Below, piece by piece: positions 46,942 through 58,446 of a stretch of 64,000 nucleotides of DNA. Every line of letters begins with the position of its first letter. Within the stretch, counting starts at the first letter, position 1. Where the stretch lies: assembly GCA_025603075.1 (NCBI GenBank), contig MU626287.1, positions 62,001-126,000 on the forward strand, in the 5' to 3' direction. The notes under the pieces were generated by a model. The model searched no databases. It worked only from the letters and a program-made list of their open reading frames with translations, and was not told where the DNA came from. A program made the position numbers and the translations under genes. This DNA is from Neoconidiobolus thromboides FSU 785. Its lineage: Eukaryota > Entomophthoromycota > Entomophthoromycetes > Entomophthorales > Neoconidiobolaceae.

Positions 46942-47564
46942 ATGCATTTTTTAGTCCAATTAACAAATAAAGTAATGTCTTTAACTGTTGTATTATATAA
47001 CACAATAAGTTTAATAGCAGTGGCCTGTTGTTGGGGTTTAACCAATCCATTTATAAAGTTAGGCAGTAAAGGGTTGGAAGATATAAAAGCTCATCGAAAA
47101 GAATGGTATTATCAAACATATGAAGAACTAAAATTTTTGTTTACAAACTGGAAAGTAAGATAAAATAAAAATTTAATTTCAATTGATATTAATGACATTA
47201 ATTATTATTTTAGTATGTCTTACCGTTATTAATCAATCTTTCTGGTTCTGCTGTTTATTATTATACTTTAGGACAAGCTGGTAAGTTTCAAAAAAATTTA
47301 GAAATACTCTCATCACTCTGTTAATGGTAATATTCTATTTCAATTATTAGATTTATCTTTAGCAGTACCAATAACTAATTCTTTAACTTTAATATTTACT
47401 TTATTGGGTGGTAAATTATTAGGTGAAAACATTAATTTTAAAGGTAATTTTATTAGTTATAATAGAAAGATTTAAATGACTATGTATTTTTCTTTAAAAT
47501 AGATATTTGGTTCGGCATGTTATTAGTTATTGTTGGAGTTACTTTATGTGTTTTATCTAAATGA
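46942..47564 (+). CDS. TMEM234 family membrane protein
   Basis: Four exons (46942-47154, 47214-47280, 47351-47443, 47503-47564) give 144 residues. Four hydrophobic segments: TISLIAVACCWGLTNPFIK, LPLLINLSGSAVYYYTLG, LAVPITNSLTLIFTLLGG and IWFGMLLVIVGVTLCVLS. The order GLTNPFIKxGSKG, NLSGSAVYYYTLGQADLSLAVP and the final WFGMLLVIVGVTLCV match the TMEM234 family, a small relative of drug/metabolite transporter folds found in animals, plants and some fungi. The molecular function is not established. The stop is TGA. Confidence 0.88.
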
Positions 47565-48014
47565 ATAATAAACCCTCCTTTTTTCTAATCGTTATTTGGT
47601 CAGTTTGATGATATTAAACTTTAGTTAGAGTAAATGTATATTGTTTTTATTGACATATTTTTGTTGTCTTTTACTAAAAACTAAATGAATATATATTTGA
47701 TATCGTTTAATGCTAAAGTGATTATTATTTAACTATAATAGTTAAAGTTGTACATAAATTTCAAATATCTTATTATTTAAAATACATATAAGATATAAAA
47801 ATAAAACTAAACATTGATTTAATAATGACCTAGCTCTATGAATAAGCCAATAATAATTTTATTCGCATCCAAAAAAATAAGTTTCTATTTCCAAATCATA
47901 AGCCACTTCATTTTCGTTTATGCATACAAATTTCAATTTGGAATTTTAAAGTGACTACTTTTATAATAATAAAATATCTTTTTAATAAATTCCACTTTTT
48001 AATTCTTTTTTAAA
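47565..48014. other. Spacer, nothing recognised
   Basis: AT-rich gap between TMEM234 and the RING-finger gene, expected to contain the latter's promoter. Confidence 0.6.
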
Positions 48015-49195
48015 ATGGATCCTATCTTAGAGCCAATAACCGATCAATTGGAGAATAAAACATTAGGAGAAGGGATGGAAGAGCCAGTAGAAGAAATTGA
48101 AGCTGAAAAAAATCCAACCTCTTTTTTTGACGGTAATTTGATTAATTGAAAATTCATTTTATTTTTAATCTTCAAAAACTAGAAAATAGACTATTAGAGC
48201 CAACTTGTTCAAACACAACAACGTCAATCTCGAATCATAATCTAACGGAAGGAGATATAGCGACAGTTGAAGAAAAACGGAATAGTTCAAACACAATAAC
48301 TTCGAAAGAATGTGGGATGATAATAGAAAAACAAAGTAGTTCGAATACCATAATTTCAGAAGCCACTTCAACTTCAACTAGAATTTCAGAGCCAAAATTA
48401 ATTCGACGAAAGTCTTCCACTGTAACGAAAGAAACGGAATCCAAAAAACAAAAAATTGTTGAAGAGCCAAGTACCAATAGTGGATTTTCTTGTAATATAT
48501 GGTAAGTTTTTAAAATTTTGATTGAATTTGGTTATTTTAATTTTTCTAAAATATATATATATAGTTTTGATACTGCTTCAAATCCAGTGTTGACTTTATG
48601 TGGTCATTTATATTGTTGGTCTTGTTTACATTTATGGTTAAGATCACAACCACAGAACCCATTATGTCCAGTATGTAAAGCTGGTTGTGGTAAAGATAAA
48701 GTTATACCTGTTTATGGTAGAGGTTCCGACATGAAAGATCCTAGGTAAACTTAAAATTAATCTTTATTTAAATGTAAAAATATTCAATAAAATAATTGTT
48801 TCGCAGATTAGAAGAATCTATACCAGAAAGACCAAAAGGTCAACGGCCTGAAGCAAATTCAGCAAGAAGGCCATTGATTTGGGAAAGCTATATTGAAACT
48901 GATGTTAGTTTTAGATACCCGGGTTTATTAAATATTGTTCAAGATCTATTTCCCAATTTGGAAGCTCGTAGGGTAAGTTTTGATTTTTAATTATTGAAAT
49001 ATTTTTTAATAATTTTAATTTTATAGAATTATAATGTAAGGTTGAATCAAGGTAGACGTAAGTCTTTATACTTTTAATTAATTGTAAGAAGCTAATAGGC
49101 CTTTTTTTCTAGGTGAAATGGAACAACAAGCTTTTTTATCAAGGCTATTTTTATTAATTGGGGCTCTTTTAGTAGCTTCCAGTTTTTTTGATTAA
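48015..49195 (+). CDS. RNF5/RMA1-type membrane-anchored RING E3 ligase
   Basis: Six exons (48015-48132, 48183-48501, 48565-48744, 48807-48972, 49027-49057, 49113-49195) give 298 residues. After an acidic and Ser/Thr-rich N-terminal extension of ~140 residues comes a C3HC4 RING ([32 protein letters not shown]). Its lead-in and the CGHLYCWxCLHxWL core are those of RNF5/RNF185/RMA1. VIPVYGRG follows, as in that family. A C-terminal hydrophobic stretch ([19 protein letters not shown]) is the membrane anchor. Relatives ubiquitinate misfolded ER membrane proteins in ERAD. The intron splits the second RING cysteine codon. The N-terminal extension is longer than in animal RNF5. Confidence 0.92.
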
Positions 49196-49451
49196 ATTTT
49201 GAGTTGAGTTTTTTGATGTAATTTTATTGTTTATATATATGATATTACAACTAAAGAGTACAAAGTTTAAATGGTAGCTTTTTTATTTTAATCCTCTATG
49301 TTTTTATTAATTGTATTATTAACTTTATAGTTGAGCGTAATAAGATAACCTATAATGATAAAATAATAAAAGATAACTAATATTAAACGTCAACTTTATT
49401 TTAACTAAATTTTAAATTTTACACAAAAAGAATTCTAAATTCGATTCTATC

Positions 49452-49973
49452 TTAATGACAGTTTAAACATTTAGTATAACTATCCACAGCGTCATGACTG
49501 GAAATAAATCAGTACTTGTGTTAAAGTAAAAAGGATTATTATAAACTTACTAAGTAATAGAACAATGGTTGCAAATATTTAATTCACATTGACAGCACTC
49601 GGTTCTACAATTAAGACATAGTCCAGTTCCACATTGTTCACATAATACAAAATCAGATTGTTTATGAATCATGGCACAACTCCAACATTTTATACTGCTA
49701 CTTTCTATTTTTAAAAAAGTCTTGTTAATATGATAAAAAAAGGCTCGCTATTAGTTACCTACCTTGTTCATTATCGATTTCTTTTTGTTCTAAATAACTA
49801 AATCAACACCATTTTAATCAAATAAACAATAACATCCACTTACTAAGCATCCAAAATCCATTAGGTAGTAGAGTAGGATCTAATTTGTTTTTTTGCTTCA
49901 ATGTTAAATAAGATAAACTGGAACTTAACTCATGTAATCCAACATTATCTTCTATTATTTTACGTTTATTCAT
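49452..49973 (-). CDS. Siva-like Cys-rich zinc-binding protein
   Basis: Four exons (49973-49844, 49789-49763, 49704-49551, 49497-49452) give 118 residues. After a short helical N-terminus (MNKRKIIEDNVGLHELSSSL) there is a dense cysteine region: KCWSCAMIHK, LCEQCGTGLCLNCR, ECCQCELNICNHCS, and from the last exon HDAVDSYTKCLNCH. The series of CxxC pairs and the end (D-x-Y-x-K-C-x-x-C) match the C-terminal zinc-binding domain of the Siva family, known in animals as an apoptosis regulator. Without the last intron the frame would stop at TAG after CSIT; the GTAAGT donor overlapping that codon and the restored Siva-like ending favour splicing. Role in a fungus is unknown. Confidence 0.75.
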
Positions 49974-51335
49974 TACAGTTTAGTAAATATAATCAAAGCT
50001 TTACACTTTGAATTTAACTTACTAATTCGAAATTTCAACTTTCCATATTAAACCAAATTTTAAAAAGTTACCAAAAAACAGTTGAAATGCTTAGTTTCCC
50101 ACAATTGGAAATCAACCAAAATCACATGGGCTGAATAAAAAGGTTGAAACATTTACTGTATTTTCTTTATCCAATCAGTAGGAAATTCTTTACCTGTAAA
50201 GACATTTCTTTTACAAACAAATGATGCAAACGGCCGTTGATGAAGCTCCATGATTCATATAAGCCAATGCAGGGGAGCTAACAACACCCACTGTGTTAAC
50301 TTGCTGATAACCATAATAATAATAAAACTAGAAATTTAAAATACTTGAAGTCTATTTAAGACAAGACTATGACTCGAATCTAAAGGATAGAGCAATGTTA
50401 TGAGAATTCAAGACTTAGTTTGTAATATTACTATTTTAATGAATCAATTTGGATCATTAAAGACGTAAAATTAATTTTGTAAAAAGGGAATAAGTAAGAC
50501 TTTAAATATTAATAAACTATAGTTATAAAAAGTGTATAAAAATAATAGAATTTATTCTATTACTTACAGTATTTGAGTTTATTTAGAGAGTAGGTTACCT
50601 AGGTTATTAAACTTTCAAGTTTGTATTTAGTATGATTTAAATTTGTAGTAGTAAATAGTTTTTATTGTGAATAACTTCTTTTTCTCTATTTTTAGTTCTT
50701 AAATCAATAGACACTGTTTTATTTATAAATTAATATACTCATTATATATTATTATCTTTACTTTTGATTATTATATTTTAATTAAATATCAGTGTTATAT
50801 TAACTTTTTTATTACTCTGATTTTAGCTCTATTATTGATACTGCAGACTCTGTCCCCGTCAATATTTCAAAACTAGTAATCAAATTCGATTGGAAGTGGG
50901 AGAGAAGCAATGTAATTGGATAATCAATTAATCCTTTATTAATCAATGGGATTTAAGATCTATAAAAAGGGATAACGAAAAGGTAAGAAAGAGAAAAAAG
51001 GATGTAATGAACAGCTTAAGGTAAGCAATACTTAAATAAACTAAGAAGTAGAAATTCTAACACATTGATATTACTAAAAGATTGTTATCTCTAAATCAAG
51101 CTGCAGATAGGGGGTTGATTTAAATACTAAAAACTCAATATTGAATCAAATTAATATTAAAGTTTAAAAAAATACATTTCAAATACGAATTTTAATGATT
51201 AACTACTAAATTAGGTTAATTTTTTATAATGAAAAAAGACATTAAATATAATATATAAGCATCAAATATAGAATATATGAGTAGCAATACAAATGTTTAT
51301 TTTGTAAATACAAAATATGCGAGTTTGGTATTAGC
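49974..51335. other. Intergenic; a GC-richer island near 50230-50312
   Basis: No gene seen. The segment around 50230-50312 is less AT-rich and has C/D snoRNA-like boxes (TTGATGA and CTGA ~65 nt apart), but it lacks an obvious terminal stem. No MITE copies. Confidence 0.45.
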
Positions 51336-52754
51336 TTAGCTTCTAAGATAAACATTTATCATTGTATTCTTTTTAATTTCTTTATGAGCCTTTTTATCAT
51401 AAATTGGAGCAATCAACAACAATGGAGCTGTAGGCTTATATTGTGAAATACTAGGCCTTTGGGGAAAGTCATTTGATACATCAGAAAAAGAGTCAAGAGG
51501 AGATAAAAGCCTTAAAAATGGTTTTACAGCATTCATTAATGGTCCAGTCATATTTGATAAACTAGAGAGTGATGTTTTAAGAAGTCCTCTTATTTGTCTA
51601 TTTGTATTTTTAGGGAGAAAGGTGTAAATTTTAATTGATTCAAGATTTGGGAATAAAGATAAGAAGGAAGCGAAATCTTGAAGAGTGTTATCAAACCTAT
51701 TTACAACAATTTGTTTTATAAAATTGCACTTAATTGAATCATTGCTTATATCAATTGTATCTAGAATTCCAGAATCAGGTTCACTAATATCCATCTTTTG
51801 AATATTAGGCAATAAATAAATGGCTTTTAACACATCTATTGATAATCTTTTAACAAATATTTCCTTTAACGTTGATAATTTCAAAAAACTATTGTCAATT
51901 GGATATGTTGAACCAAGAAAGCCTAAGCAAGCGATATTGCCCTCTTCAATAAATTTGATGGTATTATAATTCTCATTGATTCCAAAATATTTTCCAGATT
52001 GATCAATGAATTTTACTCTTTTTAATTTTTGTAAGTTTCCCAGACAACTAATATCAAGCTCTTCAAATTCTCCCCTAATTTCTAGTTCTAAATTGGAATT
52101 AAAATTTATATTGGGATTGAATCTAGCAGGTGTAAATAGGGTTCCAGAAGTAGCTAAAATTAATCTTTTTAGCCTATTGAATTTTGTTTTAAGTAGGTCT
52201 ATACCATCAAGATTCAAATGGTGGTCTGAAAAGAATACAAATATCCTTAAATTGCTTAAATTACGATGTTGAATTGTTGCATTGATAGATATATCATCAC
52301 CTCCAATTATAAGAGTTTCAACCTGATCTAAGCAGTTATCAAAAAAAGTTGGCAACTTGGCCATCCTATAAGAACATATAAATAACCTTTTTAAGTTTGG
52401 GAACTTAATTGTTGTCTCATCGAAAATAGTCATATTTTCATTAGTAACAGCAAATGAAGCTGTATAATCCATGGATGTTACATTTTGACATTGATTTATA
52501 TATTCAAGGTTCTTATTTCCTATATCTATATGTTTCATCAATAGTGGGTTCTCTTTAATAAATCGTTCTTGGTGATCTGAATATTTTTGAGATAAGCGGA
52601 AATCTGAAGACATTAACTTTTGCTTAATGACATAATTGACAACTTTATATATGTATTTATTTAACAGTCGATAATTGAACAATTCATCTGGTTTTACTAA
52701 TTTGAATATCGCTTCTAGCACAATATCTGGTAGTTGATCAAATTTGATGGCCAT
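51336..52754 (-). CDS. F-box protein with LRR-like repeats (copy A)
   Basis: Intronless, 472 residues. The N-terminal ~45 residues form an F-box (FDQLPDIVLEAIFKLVKPDELFNYRLLNKYI), which binds Skp1 in SCF ubiquitin ligases. The rest is a series of degenerate leucine-rich units (NLEYINQCQNVTSM, FPNLKRLFICS, NLQKLKRVKFIDQSG, LKLSTLKEIFVKRLS, LFPNLESIKIYT) that would form a substrate-binding surface. The end is PTAPLLLIAPIYDKKAHKEIKKN. It is closely related to the gene at 53.8-55.2 kb over its whole length and to the pseudogene at 41.6 kb. Substrate unknown. Confidence 0.88.
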   Translation of the reverse strand: MAIKFDQLPDIVLEAIFKLVKPDELFNYRLLNKYIYKVVNYVIKQKLMSSDFRLSQKYSDHQERFIKENPLLMKHIDIGNKNLEYINQCQNVTSMDYTASFAVTNENMTIFDETTIKFPNLKRLFICSYRMAKLPTFFDNCLDQVETLIIGGDDISINATIQHRNLSNLRIFVFFSDHHLNLDGIDLLKTKFNRLKRLILATSGTLFTPARFNPNINFNSNLELEIRGEFEELDISCLGNLQKLKRVKFIDQSGKYFGINENYNTIKFIEEGNIACLGFLGSTYPIDNSFLKLSTLKEIFVKRLSIDVLKAIYLLPNIQKMDISEPDSGILDTIDISNDSIKCNFIKQIVVNRFDNTLQDFASFLSLFPNLESIKIYTFLPKNTNRQIRGLLKTSLSSLSNMTGPLMNAVKPFLRLLSPLDSFSDVSNDFPQRPSISQYKPTAPLLLIAPIYDKKAHKEIKKNTMINVYLRS

Positions 52755-53782
52755 TTGAATATAGAATGGTTGAAAAAATTACTCTGCATTTAGTTTGAAA
52801 TGAGTTCATCTTTTTAAGGGAGAAATTTAATGTCGTAGTCTATTGGTTGAAACAATTCATGTTCGCTTTTGATTTTATTTCGATTCGACTTAAGTGAAGA
52901 TTGGGATTTGTTCTTTGTATTTATTAAGTTTAATCATAATAGCTTTTTCTATTGTTCTATTTACTAATACGAAATTATAATTCCCAATCTACATTTAAAT
53001 TGAATCAATATCAGAGGAAATGAATCAGCTCTATTAGAACAGAATATTGGCAAATTTTTTGGAACAAAAGACCATAAAACAGGTTTACTAAAACAATAAA
53101 AAGAACTAAAATACAACAAGATTCAATAAATTCTAAGTATTATGACATAATATATGAATAGGTATAAACCAATATTCCATCGACTTTCATTATTCGAAAC
53201 TTTTAATATTATTATCAAAAACCTAATGTACTTTTATTAATACAACGAACATATTGGCAATGAAATGCTACGAATTACAAGTATTCTAGAGTTTATATGA
53301 AGCTTTGGCAAATAACTGTTACTCCAATAGTAAAAGTCCGCTGGATTTGAAAATTGATATATATAATCTAGCTAGATTTTGGAATAGATCTATAAATTTA
53401 AAGTTTAAATTCATAGTCAAACATCAAAGGTATCACCACCCAAAGCCATACATATTATCAATATACTCCCCAATAAATGATATTCATAATACAAAATAGT
53501 TTTTACAAGCATAGTACTTCAAATTACTATAAAGCTAAACCATTATTTTATAATAATAAATAACATTATAGCGAAATTTTAGATAGCATATGGGGATATT
53601 TTTTTAGCTTCATTACTTTTTCTATCTTTTAGGTGTTATTTAAGTGGAAAGATTGTTAGTAAAATTGTTAAGCACAAAAATACATCCCCATATTGTATTT
53701 TTTTAAATGAATAGTAAATAAATCCAACTACAGCAAAATCATTTATTGGAGTTAATACAACAGATGAGAGACAGCTATTGAT
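52755..53782. other. Spacer between F-box copies, with MITE copy 18
   Basis: Holds the MITE at 53589-53692, about 90 bp beyond the stop codon of F-box copy B. No other feature supported. Confidence 0.6.
53589..53692 (-). repeat. MITE copy 18
   Basis: Reverse orientation: TATGGGGATATTTTTTTAG ... CACAAAAATACATCCCCATA; flanking TA on both sides. Confidence 0.92.
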
Positions 53783-55207
53783 TCAATCTTTGAGATATAT
53801 ATCTATCATTGGGTTCTTTTTAATTTCATTATAAACCTTTGAATTAACAATCGGAGCAATAAGTAGTAATGGGGCTTTAGGTTCATATAATAGAATATCG
53901 GACTCTTGCGAGAATATGTTTACTATATTATATAAACTACTTAAAAGAGTTAGGCGATTCAATAATGGCTTAATAGTGTTTACTATTGGTGCCATGATAT
54001 TTGATAGATTATAAAGGGGCATTACTAAAATATCACTTATTGGATTGCCTATATATATAGGAAAAAAACTGTAAATTTTGATTACTTCGAGATTTGGGAA
54101 TAAAGACAAAAAGCAAGCAAAATCCTCAAGGGTATCATCAAATCTACTCATGGTAATTTGTTTTATAAATTTACATTGGAATTCATCGTCTTCAAAATAA
54201 ATTGTATCCATGACTCCTTGCTCAAACTCAGTAATGTCCATCTTTTCAATGTTTGGCAATAAAGAAATTACCTGCAATATTTCCACTGAAAACTCTTTAA
54301 TGAACACTTCCTTTAAGGTTAATAATTTCATAAAACTGTCATCAATTTGGTATTTTGAACCAAGAAAGCCTAAGCTAACGATATTACTTCCCTCAATAAA
54401 GCTCATGTTGTTACTATTCTCGTTTATTTCAAAAATCTTGCCAGAATAATCAATTAATTTTATGCTCTTTAATTTTTTTAAGTTTCCTAAGCAACTAATA
54501 TCAAATTCTTTGAATTCACCTCTAATTACTAACTCTAAATTGGAACTGAAATTTATATTGGGGTTAAATCTAACAGGATTAACAAAAACTCCAGAAGTTC
54601 CTAGATATAACTTCTTTAATTTACTAAATTTTGTTTTAACCATATCTAGTCCATCAAGGCGCAGTTCGTCTTTGGAATATATTACAAGTACTTTCAATTT
54701 CTTTAAAGTATGATATTTGATTATATTCTTGAGGATTATATTTTTTCCACCAATTATAAGCTCTTCTACCTGATCTAAATAGTTATCAAATATATCTGGT
54801 AATCTTGTACTTACAAAAGAAAATATTTTTAAAATTTTCAAGTTTGGAAAATTAGTACTTATTTTAATACTATTATCAACACTACTGCTATCATTAATAT
54901 CGCCAAGCGGGTTCTTGTATTCCATCGATACTACATTTGGGCAGCAGTTTAAATACTCAATGTTGCTATTGTCTATTTCCATATGTTTTATTAATAGGGG
55001 ATTCTCTTTGATAAATTTGATTTGATGATTTGAATACTTCCGAGATTTGAGGTATACTGAGTTTATTAATTTTTTCCTGATAACATATTTGATAATTTTA
55101 TTGATATATTTATTTAAGAGCAGATAGTTAAATAGCTCATCCGGATTTGCAAATTTAAATATCGCTTCTAGTACAATATCTGGTAGTTGATCAAAGTTGA
55201 TTGACAT
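53783..55207 (-). CDS. F-box protein with LRR-like repeats (copy B)
   Basis: Intronless, 474 residues, a tandem paralogue of the F-box gene 1 kb away and in the same orientation. F-box: FDQLPDIVLEAIFKFANPDELFNYLLLNKYI. The LRR-like units occur at matching positions (EYLNCCPNVVSMEY, FPNLKILKIFSF, NLKKLKSIKLIDYSG, LLTLKEVFIKEFS, LFPNLEVIKIYSF) and the end is PKAPLLLIAPIVNSKVYNEIKKN. The F-box and the C-terminal block are most conserved; the LRR faces have diverged, as is usual in lineage-specific F-box families under diversification. Confidence 0.88.
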   Translation of the reverse strand: MSINFDQLPDIVLEAIFKFANPDELFNYLLLNKYINKIIKYVIRKKLINSVYLKSRKYSNHQIKFIKENPLLIKHMEIDNSNIEYLNCCPNVVSMEYKNPLGDINDSSSVDNSIKISTNFPNLKILKIFSFVSTRLPDIFDNYLDQVEELIIGGKNIILKNIIKYHTLKKLKVLVIYSKDELRLDGLDMVKTKFSKLKKLYLGTSGVFVNPVRFNPNINFSSNLELVIRGEFKEFDISCLGNLKKLKSIKLIDYSGKIFEINENSNNMSFIEGSNIVSLGFLGSKYQIDDSFMKLLTLKEVFIKEFSVEILQVISLLPNIEKMDITEFEQGVMDTIYFEDDEFQCKFIKQITMSRFDDTLEDFACFLSLFPNLEVIKIYSFFPIYIGNPISDILVMPLYNLSNIMAPIVNTIKPLLNRLTLLSSLYNIVNIFSQESDILLYEPKAPLLLIAPIVNSKVYNEIKKNPMIDIYLKD

Positions 55208-56045
55208 TTGAAATGGAATAAGCGAAAAGGAAGTACAACTATTTATTATCTTAATTTTTTAATATATGCTTATATTCTTATGACCAAAACTTGATGAAGT
55301 TCTATTGGCCAAAGCAATACACATTCTCCCTTTGATTTCGAAAGGAACAAATCAAGTTTATTAGGAACAAACAGTGGCAAGAAATTTGGAGTAAAAGTCT
55401 ATAAATGCAAGTTTACTAAAATTATCAAAGGAGCTGAAATATAATAAAAAGTTCAGAAATAATTTCGAGATATAATGCTATGGATATATGAACAGTTATA
55501 AATCAATATTCTATTGACTTGTTTTATTTAAAACTACTTTATTTGATTTTATAGCAACATTGTTTTTATTTTTTAGTAAGTGTAGTAAATACTGTGGTTA
55601 AAAATTGTGTTATTATTTAATAAACATGGCTTTTATTTATTATACTATTCAGTATTAATCTTAGATAATATTAACTTATAACTGGAATTTTAAAAAAAAT
55701 TAAAGGTGCTATTAAAGGCAATTTTGGTTTAAAATTGTTTCTATTTTATGATACAGGGTGGAGACACTTTTAATAAAAATCTGACAAATAGTTATTTTTA
55801 AAAAGATGTAAAATTTTATACAAAAATCCTAAATTAGTTAAACAACAATTTCATAATTTTAAAAAAAGATTCCAAAATCTCAAGTCTAATGACTATTGAA
55901 TATGAGCAGATCATTATAGCCTTTAAAAAGTTTACTAGGATGTATCAAAAAAATTAATACAACTATTGTTCAGATTATTCGATACTTTATTAAAAACAAA
56001 CTGGCCATTTATACGTTGGCAGGATCTAATCTATTTCCAATGAGC

Positions 56046-56149
56046 ATTTGGGGATGTATCTTTTTGAAAAAAACTCCTCTATCAACTATTCTACTCAAAT
56101 AGCGCTTAAAAATGGAAAAAGTGATGAAATAAAAAAGAACATTCCCATT
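56046..56149 (+). repeat. MITE copy 19
   Basis: ATTTGGGGATGTATCTTTTTG ... AAAAAAGAACATTCCCATTT. Confidence 0.85.
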
Positions 56150-56386
56150 TAATATTAGTTTAAAGTTAAATACAAAAAATATTTCTATATATAAGCACTT
56201 ATTGGTAGGAATTTAATAGAAGGTGTCGTAGTCATAAATTTAAACATATTTGAACCTATCAAAGCTAGCATTTTAAGTATTGATTATGGTGTTATTAAGT
56301 GAATATAAATTTTATTGATTTTATAAATTTAAAAGTTGAAAATTAACTTTTGGAAATTGTTTTTACTTTAGAATGTACTCCAAACA

Positions 56387-56490
56387 TATGGGGATGTATT
56401 TTTTTGTTTAAGAATTTTACTAACAATCTTTCTGCTCAAATAGCGCTTAAAAAGTGGAAAAGTAATGAAACCAAAAAAAACACTCCCATA
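56387..56490 (+). repeat. MITE copy 20 (near-consensus)
   Basis: TATGGGGATGTATTTTTTTG ... CCAAAAAAAACACTCCCATA. Confidence 0.93.
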
Positions 56491-56610
56491 TATTAATCTG
56501 TTTTTATTGGTGATAAAGATGTACTCTAATATTGAAACAGTTATATTTGAATTTGTTTAAATAATTTAGGAGCATCAGAGATGGGAACAAAATAATAAGT
56601 GGAATTAACA

Positions 56611-56713
56611 TATGGGGATGTATTTTCGTGTTTAAGAATTTTACTAACAATTTCTCCACTCCAAATAACGCTTAAAAGATGGAAAAAGTGAAGCCAAAAA
56701 TAACATCTTCATA
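56611..56713 (+). repeat. MITE copy 21 (near-consensus)
   Basis: TATGGGGATGTATTTTCGTG ... CCAAAAATAACATCTTCATA, 120 bp after copy 20 in the same orientation. Confidence 0.93.
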
Positions 56714-57130
56714 CGAATATATAGGAGCATTTTAAATTGATTGCAACTTACATAAATATGAATTGTTAATTAAAAAGAGTTTCGATAGACACTGTTTTTA
56801 TGCCTTTATCTGTATCTATGATAATCACTTAGCTGTTATATAATGATTATTTCTCTTCTTTCACTTTTTAGATGGATCTGATGCTGTCCTTTTTTAATAA
56901 CATTATTGAAAAATATAAACTTACAAGGGTAGACATTGGGTTTTGTAAGCTTTTTTAAAAATTATAATTCAATTCTAGTTTTATAGCTTTTATTTACTTT
57001 ATTATCAGTATAAAATCTATGTATACATTTTGTAAATAATATTTTCATTAAATTCTTTATTTGATGTATGTTTCTGTTTGCACTTAATTTGAAATAGTAC
57101 TTTATTTTACATGTAGTCTTCAGTTTATTA

Positions 57131-57234
57131 TACGGGGATGTGTTTTTGTGTTTAAAAATTTTACTAACAATTTTTCCGCTCAAATAGCGCTTAAAAATGG
57201 AAAAAATAATGAAGTCAAAAAAAACACTCCCATA
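57131..57234 (+). repeat. MITE copy 22 (near-consensus)
   Basis: TACGGGGATGTGTTTTTGTG ... TCAAAAAAAACACTCCCATA. Confidence 0.93.
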
Positions 57235-57567
57235 TATTATTGAAAAAATAATAGTTACTTTAGTTTAAAGTTCTTTTTTTAAATCTCTATCTGGTATATA
57301 CCAATTTTACTTTTATTTTCAAGGGAACAAGTAGAGTTATTTAGAGTCACTAATATAGTTTTAGTTCTTTCTTAGCTTGCTAGTTCAATTTACTTATTAC
57401 TTATTACTTATTGAAGTTGTCGAAAATAAAATCTAATAAAGTTTTCAACTTTTCTTTAGAAAAGGGAATAGACATGATTTATTTTTGACAAATAAAATTC
57501 CAAATAAAACTCTTAAATTAAATTCAAACTTAAATTTCCTGAAAATCGCAATCTTTTTTTAAAAAAA

Positions 57568-58446
57568 ATGGCACCAAAATCAAAACCAAGTCAAGAAGTA
57601 AAGATAGACGAAGTATTTTACTACATCCCTAATATAATAGGTAACGATCATTATCATAAAAGCGAATCTCTTAACACAATTGGACCCTTTATTAGGTTAC
57701 ACTCGGATATTGTTAGTCGGCATTTCATTATATTACATGAAGGGCAATCCATTAGTGTTTGCAATCAGTTACATGATATCATGTGCTTTGGATGCTTTAG
57801 ATGGCTTCGCAGCCAGGTATTTTAATCAGTGTTCTAAGTTTGGAGCAGTTTTAGATATGGTTACTGACCGTTGTACAACTACTTGCTTATTGTGTTATTT
57901 AGCAGCGGTTTATGAACCATATTCAATCTTTTTCCAGTTTTTAATCTCCCTAGATATTTCTTCCCACTATATGCATATGTATAGGTAAATGGTTTTTTAT
58001 ATTCTTAGGTTTTAGAGTAGTGTTTATTGTGTTTTTTATAGTTCTCTTACGTCTGGCGCCACCTCTCATAAACAAGTGGATGAAAACCAGAATTTTTTAT
58101 TGAGGGCGTATTATCATAATAAGGTAATTGAACTTTATTTATATTATGTATTTGATTAAGACAAAATAGGTCGTATTATTTTTAGTATGCGGTTTTAATG
58201 AATTGTTTTTCGTGGGACTATATTTAATGCACGAAGACCAATATTCCGCATGTAAGTTTATAATTATTTTCAATTAAAGCACTATATTTATATATTCTTT
58301 GATTAGATAATTACTTATATTACTGGTTAACTTGTTCTATGGCCCCCTTTTTTATTTTTAAAAACGTCCTTAATGTTATTCAATTCATGGAAGCATCCAA
58401 AAGTTTGGCTAGGGTGGACGTTATCGAACGTTCAAAGAAAAATTAA
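57568..58446 (+). CDS. PIS1: CDP-diacylglycerol-inositol 3-phosphatidyltransferase
   Basis: Five exons (57568-57640, 57696-57984, 58042-58123, 58170-58251, 58307-58446) give 221 residues, the length of yeast Pis1. The CDP-alcohol phosphotransferase signature D-x2-D-G-x2-A-R-x8-G-x3-D-x3-D is complete: D57, D60, G61, A64, R65, G74, D78, D82 in DALDGFAAR and FGAVLDMVTD. Start region VFYYIPNIIGYTRILL, then several membrane spans, GLYLMHEDQYS and a basic C-terminus RSKKN. The enzyme makes phosphatidylinositol from CDP-diacylglycerol and inositol in the ER membrane. In exon 4 the acceptor upstream of GTCGTATTA is chosen because it alone keeps VVLFLVCGFNELFFVG in frame. Confidence 0.95.

Larger units (their letters stand above)
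55208..57567. other. Intergenic cluster of four MITEs
   Basis: MITE copies 19-22 lie within 1.2 kb. No gene or RNA recognised. The final ~300 bp should include the PIS1 promoter. Confidence 0.6.

Noticed and set aside
49550-49552. TAG as the end of the Siva-like protein
   Set aside because: A good GTAAGT donor overlaps it, and the spliced continuation restores a conserved Cys pair; kept only as an alternative.
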